Assembly (NCBI GenBank): GCA_947496065.1
Contig: CANMBF010000002.1
Span: forward strand, 1 to 64,000
Length of the DNA stretch: 64,000 nucleotides
Reading direction: 5' to 3'
Source of the DNA: Bacteroidota bacterium
Lineage (GTDB): Bacteria > Bacteroidota > Bacteroidia > NS11-12g > UBA955
The translations under genes and the position numbers were made by a program. Below, one piece after another: positions 17,434 to 27,012 of the stretch; position 1 is the stretch's first letter, and each line of letters opens with the position of its first letter. The notes below the pieces were generated by a model. The model was not told where the DNA came from. It ran no database searches and was given only the letters and a program-made list of their open reading frames with translations.

Positions 17434-19920
17434 TTATCTCAATAAAGTAAAGGTTCCCCTTACCCAATGGGCATTTTCATCGCAGCCCATGTACTTGACA
17501 TAAAACATGTAGACTTCCTGAGGCGCTTCCTTATTATCAAAGGTGCCATTCCATTGATTGGCGGGTTTATGGGACTCGAAAATGGTTTCACCCCAGCGGT
17601 TGTAGATACGCAATAAATAATCGGTTCCGGGGTCTTTGTATTGATTCCCTGGGAACACATCGTTAGTGCCATCGCCATTGGGAGAAAAGGCATCTGGCAT
17701 GTACATTTCTGTTGGCATGGCATCACCATTCTCTCGTATTCTAATGGTGTCTGTAACAATGCAATTATTCTTATTTGTTACGGTTACGGTATAAACACCC
17801 GCATCCTTAATAGCAATTGAACGGCTATTGTCGCCAGTATTCCAAGTATAAGAGGTCATATTGGGTGCCGCTTCTAATAATAGTTTAGTCGACAAACAAA
17901 TGGTGGTATCATGTCCTAGTCCTCCGTCAGCATCGGGATACTGCGTTAACAACACTGAATCCGATTCAATACAGCCATCTTTTGTAGTAATGGTTACCTT
18001 TTTAAGGCCTGGCGTAGTAGCAAAATAGGTAGATGTTTCTGAATAATCGTGCCATAAATAATTAATATAATTTTGATTCGGAACCAATAACCTTTTGACA
18101 GGTCCGCAATAGAAAGTATCACGGCCTAAATCCAAACCCGTTACGATATAATCTAATTGCGCAGAATCATATACAGTGCAATATTTATTTCTTACTTTTA
18201 CGGTGTATAAACCTGGTAAATTCACCGTAATATTAGGTGATACCTTACCATTGCTCCACAAATAATTGGTTTCTTTGGCGGTTATAAAATTATAATTAAC
18301 CCCATCTAAAAACACCGAAGTATTTCTACAAAACAACGTATCATGCAACATAATTTTAGGTGGTGGATATAAAATAAACTCAATGGTATCGCGGTAAATA
18401 CAATCATTTTTATTACTGACCTCAACCCAATATTTGCTTAGTTTTGGAATCGCAATATTGTTTTTATTACTGCCATCGTTCCAATTGTAGGTTTTGTAAT
18501 TATTGGGAATCGAATAGTTAAAACTCACAAAACTGTCTTTGCAAATAATCGAATCGGCCCCTAGAGTAAAGGTGCTTAGGTCATTTATTATAGTAATTGT
18601 ATCACGCGCAACACAGGGCGCATCGGTTACAGAAACATTATAGGTTCCACCTTTATTGACATTGATAAAAACGGTTTTGGCCCCTGTATTCCAATCGTAT
18701 GTTTTATTCGATAGATTGGCATTTAACAACATGCTAAAAGGACCACAAATAAGGGTATCTTTTCCAATGTTGATTTTAAAATTTCGCTTGACATAGATAT
18801 CGAATTCAGAGGTATCAGCGCAATAAGGTGAAGCTGCCACCAACTTTACGGTGTAATAGCCATCGCGCTTATAGGTGTAGGTTGGACTTTTTAAATTGGA
18901 AGTATCAGCGCTAGTGCTATCATCTCCAAAATTCCAAAAAAAGCGCGTACTGCCTTGACTCCTATTTTGAAATACCACATCATTCTCGGTGCAATTATAA
19001 TAAGGTACACCAAAAGATGACACTACATCGAACACACAATTATTAACGTTGAATTGAAAATCGCGCTTTGTTTCTCCAATCAAAACGCCCTTTCTGTATT
19101 CTAAAACTTTAATACCAACCACAAACTGTCCTACCCTTATTGGTGTTGCTGTTAATTTGCCTGTTTTGCGATTAATCGCCAATGCTGGCGACCCATCCAT
19201 TTGCATGTACATGGAATACCCAGAAGCCCAATTCACATTGGTATAATTGTTCGGATTTGTTTTTGCAAAGCCATTGTTGTTTGGCGAATTGTAAGGATAG
19301 TATAACTCATAAACCAATGAATCACCATCAGCATCTACGGCACTGTGATCGAAATTAAGCGGTGCATTCGCACATAAAAAATTAGGCGGCAGCGATTTAA
19401 ATACAGGACTGCTATTCACGGCTACTGAAAGTGCCCCAGGTATTTTGGTCCAAAAAGTAGCGCCCGTAGTTTCAGGCTTGATTAAATTATTAATGGTATT
19501 GTTTCTACAGCATCTCTCAAATGAAATCACATATCCTCCAACGTTAGCTGGCAACGTAATATCAAAATTATAGGTATACTGACTGACACAAATCTTAGGT
19601 TTATTAACAATGCAATTATAATTCAAATCAGATATAATAACAGGCCCGGTGCGGGTACCTTGCAATGCAGCACTGCTATAATTACTGTAAGAAGCATTTG
19701 TAGGATTGTAAGAAAAAATATTAACTGAACCTTTTTCATCCTGGGTAATAGCCGCAGAACTACCATTGTCGCAATCAATGTAAACCAATAGGGTTACATT
19801 GTATTTAATATTAGAGCCACTTTGACTAAGGTATTTATACATAATCTCCCCACCTACAATATGCGATGCTTGCAGATTCCAAATGAAAGACAGGAGGCCA
19901 TATAAAAATATTTTTTTCAA
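17434..19920 (-). CDS. Large secreted surface protein with PKD domain and T9SS type B sorting domain (paralogue 2)
   Basis: An 828-residue protein with the same architecture as its downstream neighbour: signal peptide ending near LQASHIVGGEIMYKY, a conserved N-terminal domain containing FERCCRNN and FLCANAPLNFDHSAVDADGD, a PKD domain (FFWNFGDDSTSADTSNLKSP), a series of LGxD...W.TG repeats, and a type B C-terminus (MPDAFSPNGDGTNDVFPGN ... RGTFTLLR). Identity between the two runs along the whole length, so they come from a tandem duplication. This copy also lacks an ATG in place and appears to start at TTG (19920). Likely a cell-surface adhesin or glycan-contacting protein; the exact role is unknown. 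Confidence 0.87.
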   Translation of the reverse strand: MKKIFLYGLLSFIWNLQASHIVGGEIMYKYLSQSGSNIKYNVTLLVYIDCDNGSSAAITQDEKGSVNIFSYNPTNASYSNYSSAALQGTRTGPVIISDLNYNCIVNKPKICVSQYTYNFDITLPANVGGYVISFERCCRNNTINNLIKPETTGATFWTKIPGALSVAVNSSPVFKSLPPNFLCANAPLNFDHSAVDADGDSLVYELYYPYNSPNNNGFAKTNPNNYTNVNWASGYSMYMQMDGSPALAINRKTGKLTATPIRVGQFVVGIKVLEYRKGVLIGETKRDFQFNVNNCVFDVVSSFGVPYYNCTENDVVFQNRSQGSTRFFWNFGDDSTSADTSNLKSPTYTYKRDGYYTVKLVAASPYCADTSEFDIYVKRNFKINIGKDTLICGPFSMLLNANLSNKTYDWNTGAKTVFINVNKGGTYNVSVTDAPCVARDTITIINDLSTFTLGADSIICKDSFVSFNYSIPNNYKTYNWNDGSNKNNIAIPKLSKYWVEVSNKNDCIYRDTIEFILYPPPKIMLHDTLFCRNTSVFLDGVNYNFITAKETNYLWSNGKVSPNITVNLPGLYTVKVRNKYCTVYDSAQLDYIVTGLDLGRDTFYCGPVKRLLVPNQNYINYLWHDYSETSTYFATTPGLKKVTITTKDGCIESDSVLLTQYPDADGGLGHDTTICLSTKLLLEAAPNMTSYTWNTGDNSRSIAIKDAGVYTVTVTNKNNCIVTDTIRIRENGDAMPTEMYMPDAFSPNGDGTNDVFPGNQYKDPGTDYLLRIYNRWGETIFESHKPANQWNGTFDNKEAPQEVYMFYVKYMGCDENAHWVRGTFTLLR

Positions 19921-19975
19921 TCCTTATTAGTTTTTAGACGATAATTTTTATCAATTCTCTTTTGGGGGTTAGAAA

Positions 19976-22906
19976 TTATTGTCCCATCACTTGGTTATGA
20001 AATTGTAAATAATTGTCGGCCTTTGATTTATCGCCGGCTTCAAGCGCCTTCATGTGCATGAAATAATACGGTTCACCTTCTTCGCCCACATAGCCTGCTT
20101 GTTTCAAAATCGTTGCAAACCGGTTATAAATTTGTTGGTTGTCCTGCCCGAATTCAAAAAACTTATAATAATTGAATGCGGCACTTTGGAAATCATTGCC
20201 TAAAGCATTGGTTTCGGCCAAATAATAATAAATACCACTGTAATTTTCTTTGTAAAACAAAGCCTTCTCAAATTGTTTCTTAGCCAAACTAATGGTAGCC
20301 GTATCAATCATACTCGGCAATACAGTTGCTTTTCCGTAATACATTTCACCTAGAGAACCATACGCTTCGTAGTTACCATCTCTTAGTTCAATGGCCTTTG
20401 TATAATACTGAATGGCTTTATCAAAATAAGACATCGGGTTAATGGTATCTGATTTGAGTAGTTCGTAACACGCATTACCAGCACCTCTGGCAAACTCTTC
20501 TTCTTTGGGATTATATTGAAAGGCTTTTTCATAAAAATACAAGGCACTATCAGCTCTTTTCATGTTGAGGTATTGTTTGCCTAAATAACTGTAATTGTTT
20601 TCAGATTTCACAACAGCCGCAATGGTTACACCATCAACCTTTATTTCATGTATGGTCCCCTTTGGTGGCCAATAGCCCTCTAATATTTGATTTTGAGACA
20701 GGGTGCGGGTGGTCCATATAGCATATTTCCAATCGTCATTGGCCCATTCATATTCTCTGGTCCATTTGTACATGACATCCTTTCCTTCGGGTACAAAAGT
20801 TTTCAAGGCCTCCTGAATATTATTACTGCTTACGCGCTTATCGCCTTTCAATATTTCGGGTTTATTTTTCACCAACCAATCGAAAGCGGCACGTGGTGAT
20901 TGGTTCCAATAATCCAATTCGTATACACCATTGGCGCCTTTTACACCGCCGGCAATTTCATTAAAATACAAATATTGGTAAGGATGGTTCACAATACTCC
21001 AAATACCTGGCTTTAAAAATGTAAGGCCAACGATCAATACAATCACCAATTGAATTTTGGCTTGTTTAATCAATTGCACTAAGCCAACCCAACCCAACAT
21101 AGCCAATGCAACTAATGAAGGATAAATAAATATAAAATGTCTCCAACCATTGTAGACATATGATTTTTTATAGATGGCATAAGCCGATGGGAATAAGGTT
21201 GCAAACACCAACAAAACAAAACCCCAAAACAATAACTTATCTTTTCTAAACCAACCTAAAACAAGACTTAATAAGAATCCGCCTATCACTGCTAAAGGTG
21301 CGGTGAGCATAATTAATTTCGGCTCATAATACCAAGGCTTGTTAAAAACACGAACCCCTTCAAATAATTCATAGTACGTGAGGTATGCAAATTTTTCGAA
21401 TTCTTGTAAGGCTTTAACAGCGCCTGTTAATGGCTGTCTTAAAGCATATGGCCACATTAAAATACCAATGGCATAGCCTGCAATACCGACAATTAACAGT
21501 TGCATTAAATAAGGTTTTACACTTGCAAAAAATGCGAGCTTTTTGTTGCGCTTTAATAACCAAATAATGCCAACAAACATTCCTAAGTAGCCAATCAACA
21601 ACAATCCACCTGCACGAATACTAATGGCGAAACCTATGGCAATCGCCAGCATTACCTTGGTTTGATGTTTAGCCTCTGGTAGCTCTCGCATTAATTTTAT
21701 TAAATAATACAAGGCCATGATATAACCCGCTGCGAATGGAATATCCTTTGGATTATTGAAACAATGCCCAAAGAAGGAAGGCGAACAAACCATTGCAAAA
21801 AGTGTAATTAAAGCAGGCAACCAACCTGCGAATGTTCGAACAATCAAGGCGGTAAACAAGATGCATAAAAAGCCTGCCAATGCATTAAAAAAATGCCTAG
21901 TCGCATATTCATTTTCTATGTCGAAAACACTATTCACGGCCGAAGCAGCAACGTCAATACTCATACCATAATACACGTTTGTAAAATAGTCGCGTTGACC
22001 TGCTTTTTGAGAATTAAACATGTTGGTATCATTACCAAAACTAGAATAGTACTTTAGTACATCTTTTGAAAATTTATTGTGATTGGGCTCGTCCCAGGTT
22101 ACATTGTAATCAAAACTTATCCAACACATTAAAACCAATAACAAAGCCGATGTAACACCAAAAATTCGCTTATACCCACTGTGATTAAAATCCAACCAAG
22201 TGCTATTGCTTTCGCGTGTAGTTGCCAACGTGAAGAATGAATTTTTAATGGCAACGAATCCTTTAAGGAAGGCCGCAAAGAAAGCTTTGAACCCTTCGCC
22301 AAAAACATAGCTTTCTTGCCCCAGATCAAAATTTACTTTCTGTGAGTTATTCTCTTTTTCGCCAAGGGCTGCTATTTGCCAAGCATCATTAACCCCTTTT
22401 GAAACCAACAATGTATACGCTTCTTTTTGAACCAATAAAGCTTTGCTGGCCGCCATATTGGCATTGGCACCTGTGGTGAACTTGGTCCAAAAATTGGCCC
22501 AGTAACCACTCCATTTTTCAATGAAACCAGCTTTGGCACTATATTGCTCATGCCCAACAACAATGGCTTTGTTGCCCATTGATTTATTGGCTAAACCAAT
22601 CCATTTAACGTAAACCGAGGCATCTGACAACAAAGGAAAAGTTATAGGCGCAATATATTTTACCGCTTCAGGAAAAGCATTGGCTTCAGTAAATTCAATT
22701 TCATTCTGCGCTAATGCCTGATTAAGTTGGTCCTTAATAGCATTGGGTGCATATATTTTTATACCTGAATTTGCTTTGTTAACCAAGGCACACAATTGTT
22801 TTAAATCTTCGGCATTCGTAGCGCTTTCAGAATATTTTAAAACATAAACAGCAGTGTGCAAATTAGCAGTATTGGGGGTTGATTTCGAATTTTCTAAAGT
22901 ACTCAT
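19976..22906 (-). CDS. GT-C glycosyltransferase-like membrane protein fused to TPR repeats
   Basis: A protein of about 976 residues in three parts. Residues 1-235 are soluble and not recognised. Residues 235-640 hold about ten membrane helices like those of dolichyl-phosphate-mannose/ArnT-type transferases, with the acidic first-loop motif TWDEPNHNKFSKDVLKYY typical of GT-C enzymes. The last 250 residues are TPR units (LGKQYLNMKRADSALYFYEKAFQYNP, LGEMYYGKA, YYLAETNALGNDFQSA). The ATG at 22906 (MSTLEN) is the start. Such enzymes move a sugar from a lipid carrier onto a protein or lipid facing the periplasm. It lies 55 bases downstream-side of the paralogue 2 start, next to two secreted proteins. 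The acceptor is unknown. Confidence 0.75.
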   Translation of the reverse strand: MSTLENSKSTPNTANLHTAVYVLKYSESATNAEDLKQLCALVNKANSGIKIYAPNAIKDQLNQALAQNEIEFTEANAFPEAVKYIAPITFPLLSDASVYVKWIGLANKSMGNKAIVVGHEQYSAKAGFIEKWSGYWANFWTKFTTGANANMAASKALLVQKEAYTLLVSKGVNDAWQIAALGEKENNSQKVNFDLGQESYVFGEGFKAFFAAFLKGFVAIKNSFFTLATTRESNSTWLDFNHSGYKRIFGVTSALLLVLMCWISFDYNVTWDEPNHNKFSKDVLKYYSSFGNDTNMFNSQKAGQRDYFTNVYYGMSIDVAASAVNSVFDIENEYATRHFFNALAGFLCILFTALIVRTFAGWLPALITLFAMVCSPSFFGHCFNNPKDIPFAAGYIMALYYLIKLMRELPEAKHQTKVMLAIAIGFAISIRAGGLLLIGYLGMFVGIIWLLKRNKKLAFFASVKPYLMQLLIVGIAGYAIGILMWPYALRQPLTGAVKALQEFEKFAYLTYYELFEGVRVFNKPWYYEPKLIMLTAPLAVIGGFLLSLVLGWFRKDKLLFWGFVLLVFATLFPSAYAIYKKSYVYNGWRHFIFIYPSLVALAMLGWVGLVQLIKQAKIQLVIVLIVGLTFLKPGIWSIVNHPYQYLYFNEIAGGVKGANGVYELDYWNQSPRAAFDWLVKNKPEILKGDKRVSSNNIQEALKTFVPEGKDVMYKWTREYEWANDDWKYAIWTTRTLSQNQILEGYWPPKGTIHEIKVDGVTIAAVVKSENNYSYLGKQYLNMKRADSALYFYEKAFQYNPKEEEFARGAGNACYELLKSDTINPMSYFDKAIQYYTKAIELRDGNYEAYGSLGEMYYGKATVLPSMIDTATISLAKKQFEKALFYKENYSGIYYYLAETNALGNDFQSAAFNYYKFFEFGQDNQQIYNRFATILKQAGYVGEEGEPYYFMHMKALEAGDKSKADNYLQFHNQVMGQ

Positions 22907-23058
22907 CAAATAGGTTTATAATACTTGCGAAATTTAACGATAATACTTGTGCTAGCAAAATATCATCTTAATTAATTTAAAGTTAGAAGCCTAGGAATCT
23001 GTATTTTTGCAGGATTAATTTTTTAACTACAAACCACCTCGGTTCCTTAATAATTAGA

Positions 23059-24135
23059 ATGAAACAAAAAATAAAAATAGCAACAGAGCTTTTTTTAAAC
23101 CAACTATCCGAGCACAATACGCGCTGGGTATCCTTGTTTTTTTCAAGAATCAAAAAAAAACTTTCGACCGCATATTTTCATCAAAAATGGTCCATTCAAT
23201 TAATTCGCTTGTGTGATTTTATCATTGTTAGAACGAATGGATTTAAGTTCATTGAATTCGAACTGACCAATATTTGCAATGCCCAATGTATCTTCTGTCC
23301 ATATCCTGACATGTTGCGCACTGAGAAAAAATTCATGAACATGTCTGATGTTTTGCTTGCACAAAACCTCGAAAAATTGAATCACTTTAAAAATGCACTC
23401 ATTAGTTTTACGCCTACCACTGGCGACACCTTACTTCATCCAGAATGGGATTACTTTATTAAAAAAATAATGCAGACCCCATCGGTTAAGCAAGCTACTT
23501 TTTTTACCAATGCCATTAAATTGGATACAGACAACCAAAATAAATTAATTCAATTATTAAAGGATGACAAGGCGCAAAAAATGTCTCAATTGTATTTCTC
23601 AATTGGAGGATTAAATGCGGCCGATTATAAAACGCTCTACAAGGTCAACCGTTTTGATTTAGTAGTTCAGCAAATCAATTCATTTTTGAAATTACTATTA
23701 GAAAACAATTTAACAATCGGCATTCATTTACATTTAAAAATGCTAAGGGCTGGTGATTTTGAGATGGACAAGGCCATGGCAATACTGAATCAAAGTGCTT
23801 ATCCATTTCTTTATATCTCCCATTCTCATTTGTATTACAGTAACGATGGCTACAATCGAAATGCGCAAATTGGTTACTATAAAGTCACTGATTTAGAGAA
23901 GAAAAAGGCTTGTTCTTATTTGTATAAAACCAGATTTGCAGCCGATGGAAGTATTTGGGCCGATGGCTGTGTCATTTCCGAAATGCCCAATGACAGTTCT
24001 TTAAAACTTGGCAATGCTAACGCCAGTTGGGATGAGATAGAGAATACCCGTCAATCTTTAATTAGACGATGGGAAGACGAAGGCAGTATTCCTAAACCAT
24101 GCATTGGCTGCACCGTGTATCATTGCAAAAAATAA
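23059..24135 (+). CDS. Radical SAM/SPASM domain protein
   Basis: A 358-residue enzyme. The N-terminal 65 residues are basic and unrecognised. The radical SAM core begins with FELTNICNAQCIFCPYPD, whose CxxxCxxC triad binds the 4Fe-4S cluster that cleaves S-adenosylmethionine. The C-terminal SPASM-like region has further cysteines (KACSYLYKTRFAADGSIW, DGCVI, and CIGCTVYHCKK at the very end) for a second cluster. The family modifies peptides, cofactors or other small substrates. No short precursor peptide gene is evident next to it. It is divergent from the GT-C/TPR gene and convergent with gldN-2. A -7-like box TATTTTTG lies at 23002-23009. The substrate is unknown. Confidence 0.82.
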   Translation: MKQKIKIATELFLNQLSEHNTRWVSLFFSRIKKKLSTAYFHQKWSIQLIRLCDFIIVRTNGFKFIEFELTNICNAQCIFCPYPDMLRTEKKFMNMSDVLLAQNLEKLNHFKNALISFTPTTGDTLLHPEWDYFIKKIMQTPSVKQATFFTNAIKLDTDNQNKLIQLLKDDKAQKMSQLYFSIGGLNAADYKTLYKVNRFDLVVQQINSFLKLLLENNLTIGIHLHLKMLRAGDFEMDKAMAILNQSAYPFLYISHSHLYYSNDGYNRNAQIGYYKVTDLEKKKACSYLYKTRFAADGSIWADGCVISEMPNDSSLKLGNANASWDEIENTRQSLIRRWEDEGSIPKPCIGCTVYHCKK

Positions 24136-24168
24136 GCAGGCCATTAGGACATAAGCCTAACAACCTGC
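24136..24168. terminator. Nested hairpin between convergent radical SAM and gldN-2 genes
   Basis: GCAGG (24136-24140) pairs with CCTGC (24164-24168), and inside it TTAGG (24144-24148) pairs with CCTAA (24156-24160), with equal three-base internal loops. It starts right after the radical SAM stop codon. There is no strong T run, so efficiency is uncertain. Confidence 0.45.
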
Positions 24169-24228
24169 CTAATATCTATAGGCTTATCTATCCTGTTAAC
24201 TTATAACGCAAGAACAATGAACTTGTCC

Positions 24229-25089
24229 CTAATACTGCCATAAATCGTGCTCGAAAATAAAGAGGTCGTTCTTTATTTCGTCACTGGCCAACAAGGCATT
24301 AACGCCATTGTATTCATTCTCTGGCAATTGATTGACATAACTATCAAAGACATTGGATTGAAACACAATGTAACTATCAAATATGCGCATTTGAAAAAAA
24401 TCATCGTAGTTCAAGCGCGCCGCATCGTTATAACGGTTAAACATTTCTGTTCGCATTAATAAGGGTCGTACCTCCTCCATTTTGATCCAACACAGGGGCG
24501 CATCTCTGCCTGGTAATGACGCAAACTTTTGGTTAAAAATAGGCGCTATTCCAATAATCACAGGCTTAAAAACAGAATGTTTGGCATCAAATACCCAATC
24601 CTCCATGATCCAAAATTTGTGAATATCATCGGTATTCAAAGGCTCAATTGCAAAGGTATCTATCCCAATTGAGTTGTCATCGGGATCGGTTTGTAGAAAT
24701 ACAGGTACTTCTATACTGCCCCTCGATTGCAAAATATTACTATTATAAACCGATGCAAAGGAATCTGATCGATAACCGCGAATATTACCAGAACAAAGCC
24801 GTTCGTATAAAAGTTTACTTAATGGCAGTCGCGGCCATTCCAATTGCTTATTCATCTTTTGTCTGGTGTCAATGCAACGAATGATGCGTTTAGAATATTT
24901 TACATCTACCTCGAGGCGCATCGGAATGGCCACTGGTAAATTTTCTTTCACAGCCCTTTTATAATAGCTCGTTTGTTCGCCACTGGTAATAAATTCATTA
25001 TAATTAACTTGAGCTAGCGCTTTCTTATGGCCAACAACCAAGAGAAGCACCATTACAAATACAGTTCTATTAAATTTTATTTTCTGCAT
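24229..25089 (-). CDS. Second GldN/PorN-type T9SS protein
   Basis: A 286-residue exported protein (signal peptide ending near KKALAQ) homologous to GldN. It shares with the gldN at 27056 the opening VNYNEFITSGE, the block RCIDTRQKMNKQLEWPRLPL, the RYNDAARLNYDDFFQMRIFDSYI block and the terminal SDEIKNDLFIFEHDLWQY-like ending. In T9SS, GldN forms the periplasmic ring with GldK and contacts GldM. It is one base away from its partner gldM-2 (stop at 25091), so the two are translated together. A paralogue of gldN (gldO) is known in Flavobacterium johnsoniae, but there it is not paired with its own gldM. Confidence 0.88.
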   Translation of the reverse strand: MQKIKFNRTVFVMVLLLVVGHKKALAQVNYNEFITSGEQTSYYKRAVKENLPVAIPMRLEVDVKYSKRIIRCIDTRQKMNKQLEWPRLPLSKLLYERLCSGNIRGYRSDSFASVYNSNILQSRGSIEVPVFLQTDPDDNSIGIDTFAIEPLNTDDIHKFWIMEDWVFDAKHSVFKPVIIGIAPIFNQKFASLPGRDAPLCWIKMEEVRPLLMRTEMFNRYNDAARLNYDDFFQMRIFDSYIVFQSNVFDSYVNQLPENEYNGVNALLASDEIKNDLFIFEHDLWQY

Positions 25090-25090
25090 A

Positions 25091-26674
25091 TTATTGTACT
25101 TTAATGGTGATTGGATCTAAATGAAAATTACCGCCGGGACCGCTTGCAACAATACCTTCAAGATAAATACTCTCTCCTGATTTTGCTTTGGCTGCTAATG
25201 ATTTAATAACGGCCGCGCTGTTTCCCTCCACTTCGTGAACAATCGCCCCTTCGCGTTTTGAGTCAAGGATGACTCTGTACTTTACAACCGTATAACTCAT
25301 ATTACTAAAGTAAAAATCTTCGAGCACGGCATTCACAGTAGTTTGCGCTTGAATTTTTATTTTTGGATAAGTACCCGCTATAAGATTACCAACTTTTAAT
25401 TTAGGAGTTGGAACTCTGCGCACTTTGTAACTACTCTCACCCATTTTTTTAATTTGTCCGTCATTCATGCGAGCACTAACTGTAATGATTGCGCTCCTTG
25501 TTCCTGGCAATGCTTTCGCTATAAATTTACCACTGCTTGTTTTAAGCAAGGTTAAACCTGAACTTGATGTTACTATTGTATTCTCGGGTGTTACCCCAGG
25601 TACCGATATGGACATTGGATTCTCTAAACCAATAAACAATACATTCATTGCATCGGCAGAAATGGCGGCAGAGGGTTGAAATGAATTCCATTCAATGGGT
25701 TCCGCATCAATAAAAATGGTATTGCCAGTGAGTGGATCTACTGTTTCAATCTTGGCTTCCACCTTGTGATTACCGATGCCTGAAGCTGCAAAACTATAGA
25801 TACCTAAACCATCTTCAACGGGTATGGCTTGTCCATTTACCATAATTTTTTGTGGCGAGGTTTTATCAAAAGCGGCTAAGGCAACACGCGCTGTGAAATT
25901 AGTTCCACTCATCACATATTTACTTTCTGGTATTATCAATACTTTTTGATCGGTATGGGTTAGGTTGGTATTAATGTTATCACTCAACACACTCAATACA
26001 TCTGCTTCTAAAGATTTACAATCATTTTGGGTTTTTGACAACAAGGTTACCACCCCTGCCAATGGTGCACTCATCAAATACATCGATTCCCAGGTCTTTT
26101 GCTCGAGGTCATTTGTTTTCGGATCTTCTGCTCTTAAGGGTGTCGATTTATCAATTGATGCCATCACCATAAGACCGCTACGTGTAGATTTTAGCAAAGC
26201 CAATAATTTAGTACGCGTTTCATTGATTTTATTTTTAAGCAAGGCCCCATTGCCCAGCCCATTGTCATCGAAATAATGGGCATGCTTTTCCATATCGTCT
26301 GGTAAGTTAAGTTCGGTAAGCCCTTTTTGATTGGGTTCAGCCTCAGCCCTGCCACCCCCATTTTTAATAATCTCTTTTTTCATATTCTCAACGTAGACAT
26401 TAAAATCAAATGAAATTTTACGGGCTTCTTTTGCTAATTTATACCACTGTTCTGTTTTTTGGCGAGTTCTTTCATTGTCCATTTTTGCTTGAAAAGCATT
26501 CATGGTTTCTAGATTTCTTACATCGGCATTCTTATTGGCATTGTTAAACGACAATTCGAATAGGTAGAAGGACTTTAATATCTCGCGAGAGACATTCAGT
26601 GCAAGCATGGCGATTAACACAAGGTACATCATGTTAATCATCCTTTGGCGGGGGGTTAATGTTTGGTTTGACAT
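25091..26674 (-). CDS. Second GldM/PorM-type T9SS motor protein
   Basis: About 527 residues from the ATG at 26674 (MSNQTLTPRQ); the open frame further upstream to 26806 is unlike the family. The N-terminal helix LTPRQRMINMMYLVLIAMLALN matches GldM, including the arginine at position 9. The long periplasmic part contains the same blocks as the first copy, for example YLMSAPLAGVVTLLSKTQNDCKSLEADVLS and EWNSFQPSAAISADAMNVLF. In T9SS, GldM with GldL forms the proton-driven motor and its periplasmic dimer reaches the GldKN ring. No second gldL or gldK accompanies this pair. It has a separate upstream region of 380 bases. Confidence 0.88.
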   Translation of the reverse strand: MSNQTLTPRQRMINMMYLVLIAMLALNVSREILKSFYLFELSFNNANKNADVRNLETMNAFQAKMDNERTRQKTEQWYKLAKEARKISFDFNVYVENMKKEIIKNGGGRAEAEPNQKGLTELNLPDDMEKHAHYFDDNGLGNGALLKNKINETRTKLLALLKSTRSGLMVMASIDKSTPLRAEDPKTNDLEQKTWESMYLMSAPLAGVVTLLSKTQNDCKSLEADVLSVLSDNINTNLTHTDQKVLIIPESKYVMSGTNFTARVALAAFDKTSPQKIMVNGQAIPVEDGLGIYSFAASGIGNHKVEAKIETVDPLTGNTIFIDAEPIEWNSFQPSAAISADAMNVLFIGLENPMSISVPGVTPENTIVTSSSGLTLLKTSSGKFIAKALPGTRSAIITVSARMNDGQIKKMGESSYKVRRVPTPKLKVGNLIAGTYPKIKIQAQTTVNAVLEDFYFSNMSYTVVKYRVILDSKREGAIVHEVEGNSAAVIKSLAAKAKSGESIYLEGIVASGPGGNFHLDPITIKVQ

Positions 26675-26847
26675 GTTATATGATTTGAATAAATTTTGAA
26701 TACAAAGGGCATAACAATGACAGACTCCCATTTGAAGTATGCCATAGACATAGCAATTCCCCGACCTTAAAACAAGGACAAGGCGATTGAAAAAAAAGAG
26801 ATGCAATTAAAAGGAGACTTAACCGAGGTTAAGTTTAATAAGTGTAC

Positions 26848-26878
26848 TTATTCAATGGGTGTTATTCCAATTGAATAA
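26848..26878. promoter_or_regulatory. Nine-base palindrome upstream of gldM-2 (candidate operator)
   Basis: TTATTCAAT (26848-26856) and ATTGAATAA (26870-26878) form a perfect inverted repeat with a 13-base spacer, about 175 bases upstream of the gldM-2 start. It is not followed by a T run. It could be an operator or an RNA hairpin in the leader; an operator role is inference. Confidence 0.35.
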
Positions 26879-27012
26879 AGCAAGTTGATTTTGTAGAAAT
26901 GTGGTAGCAATTCATAATGTAATAAATGAAGTGGCAGAAAGATTTCTACCGCTTATATATGAACGTAAAAAGGGCTATTTTATTGTCTATTTTCACTTTC
27001 CGCTGGGCATAA

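Noticed and set aside
26675-26806. Longer start for gldM-2 at 26806
   Set aside because: The 44 extra residues are cysteine-rich and unlike any GldM, whereas MSNQTLTPRQ aligns exactly with the other GldM start.
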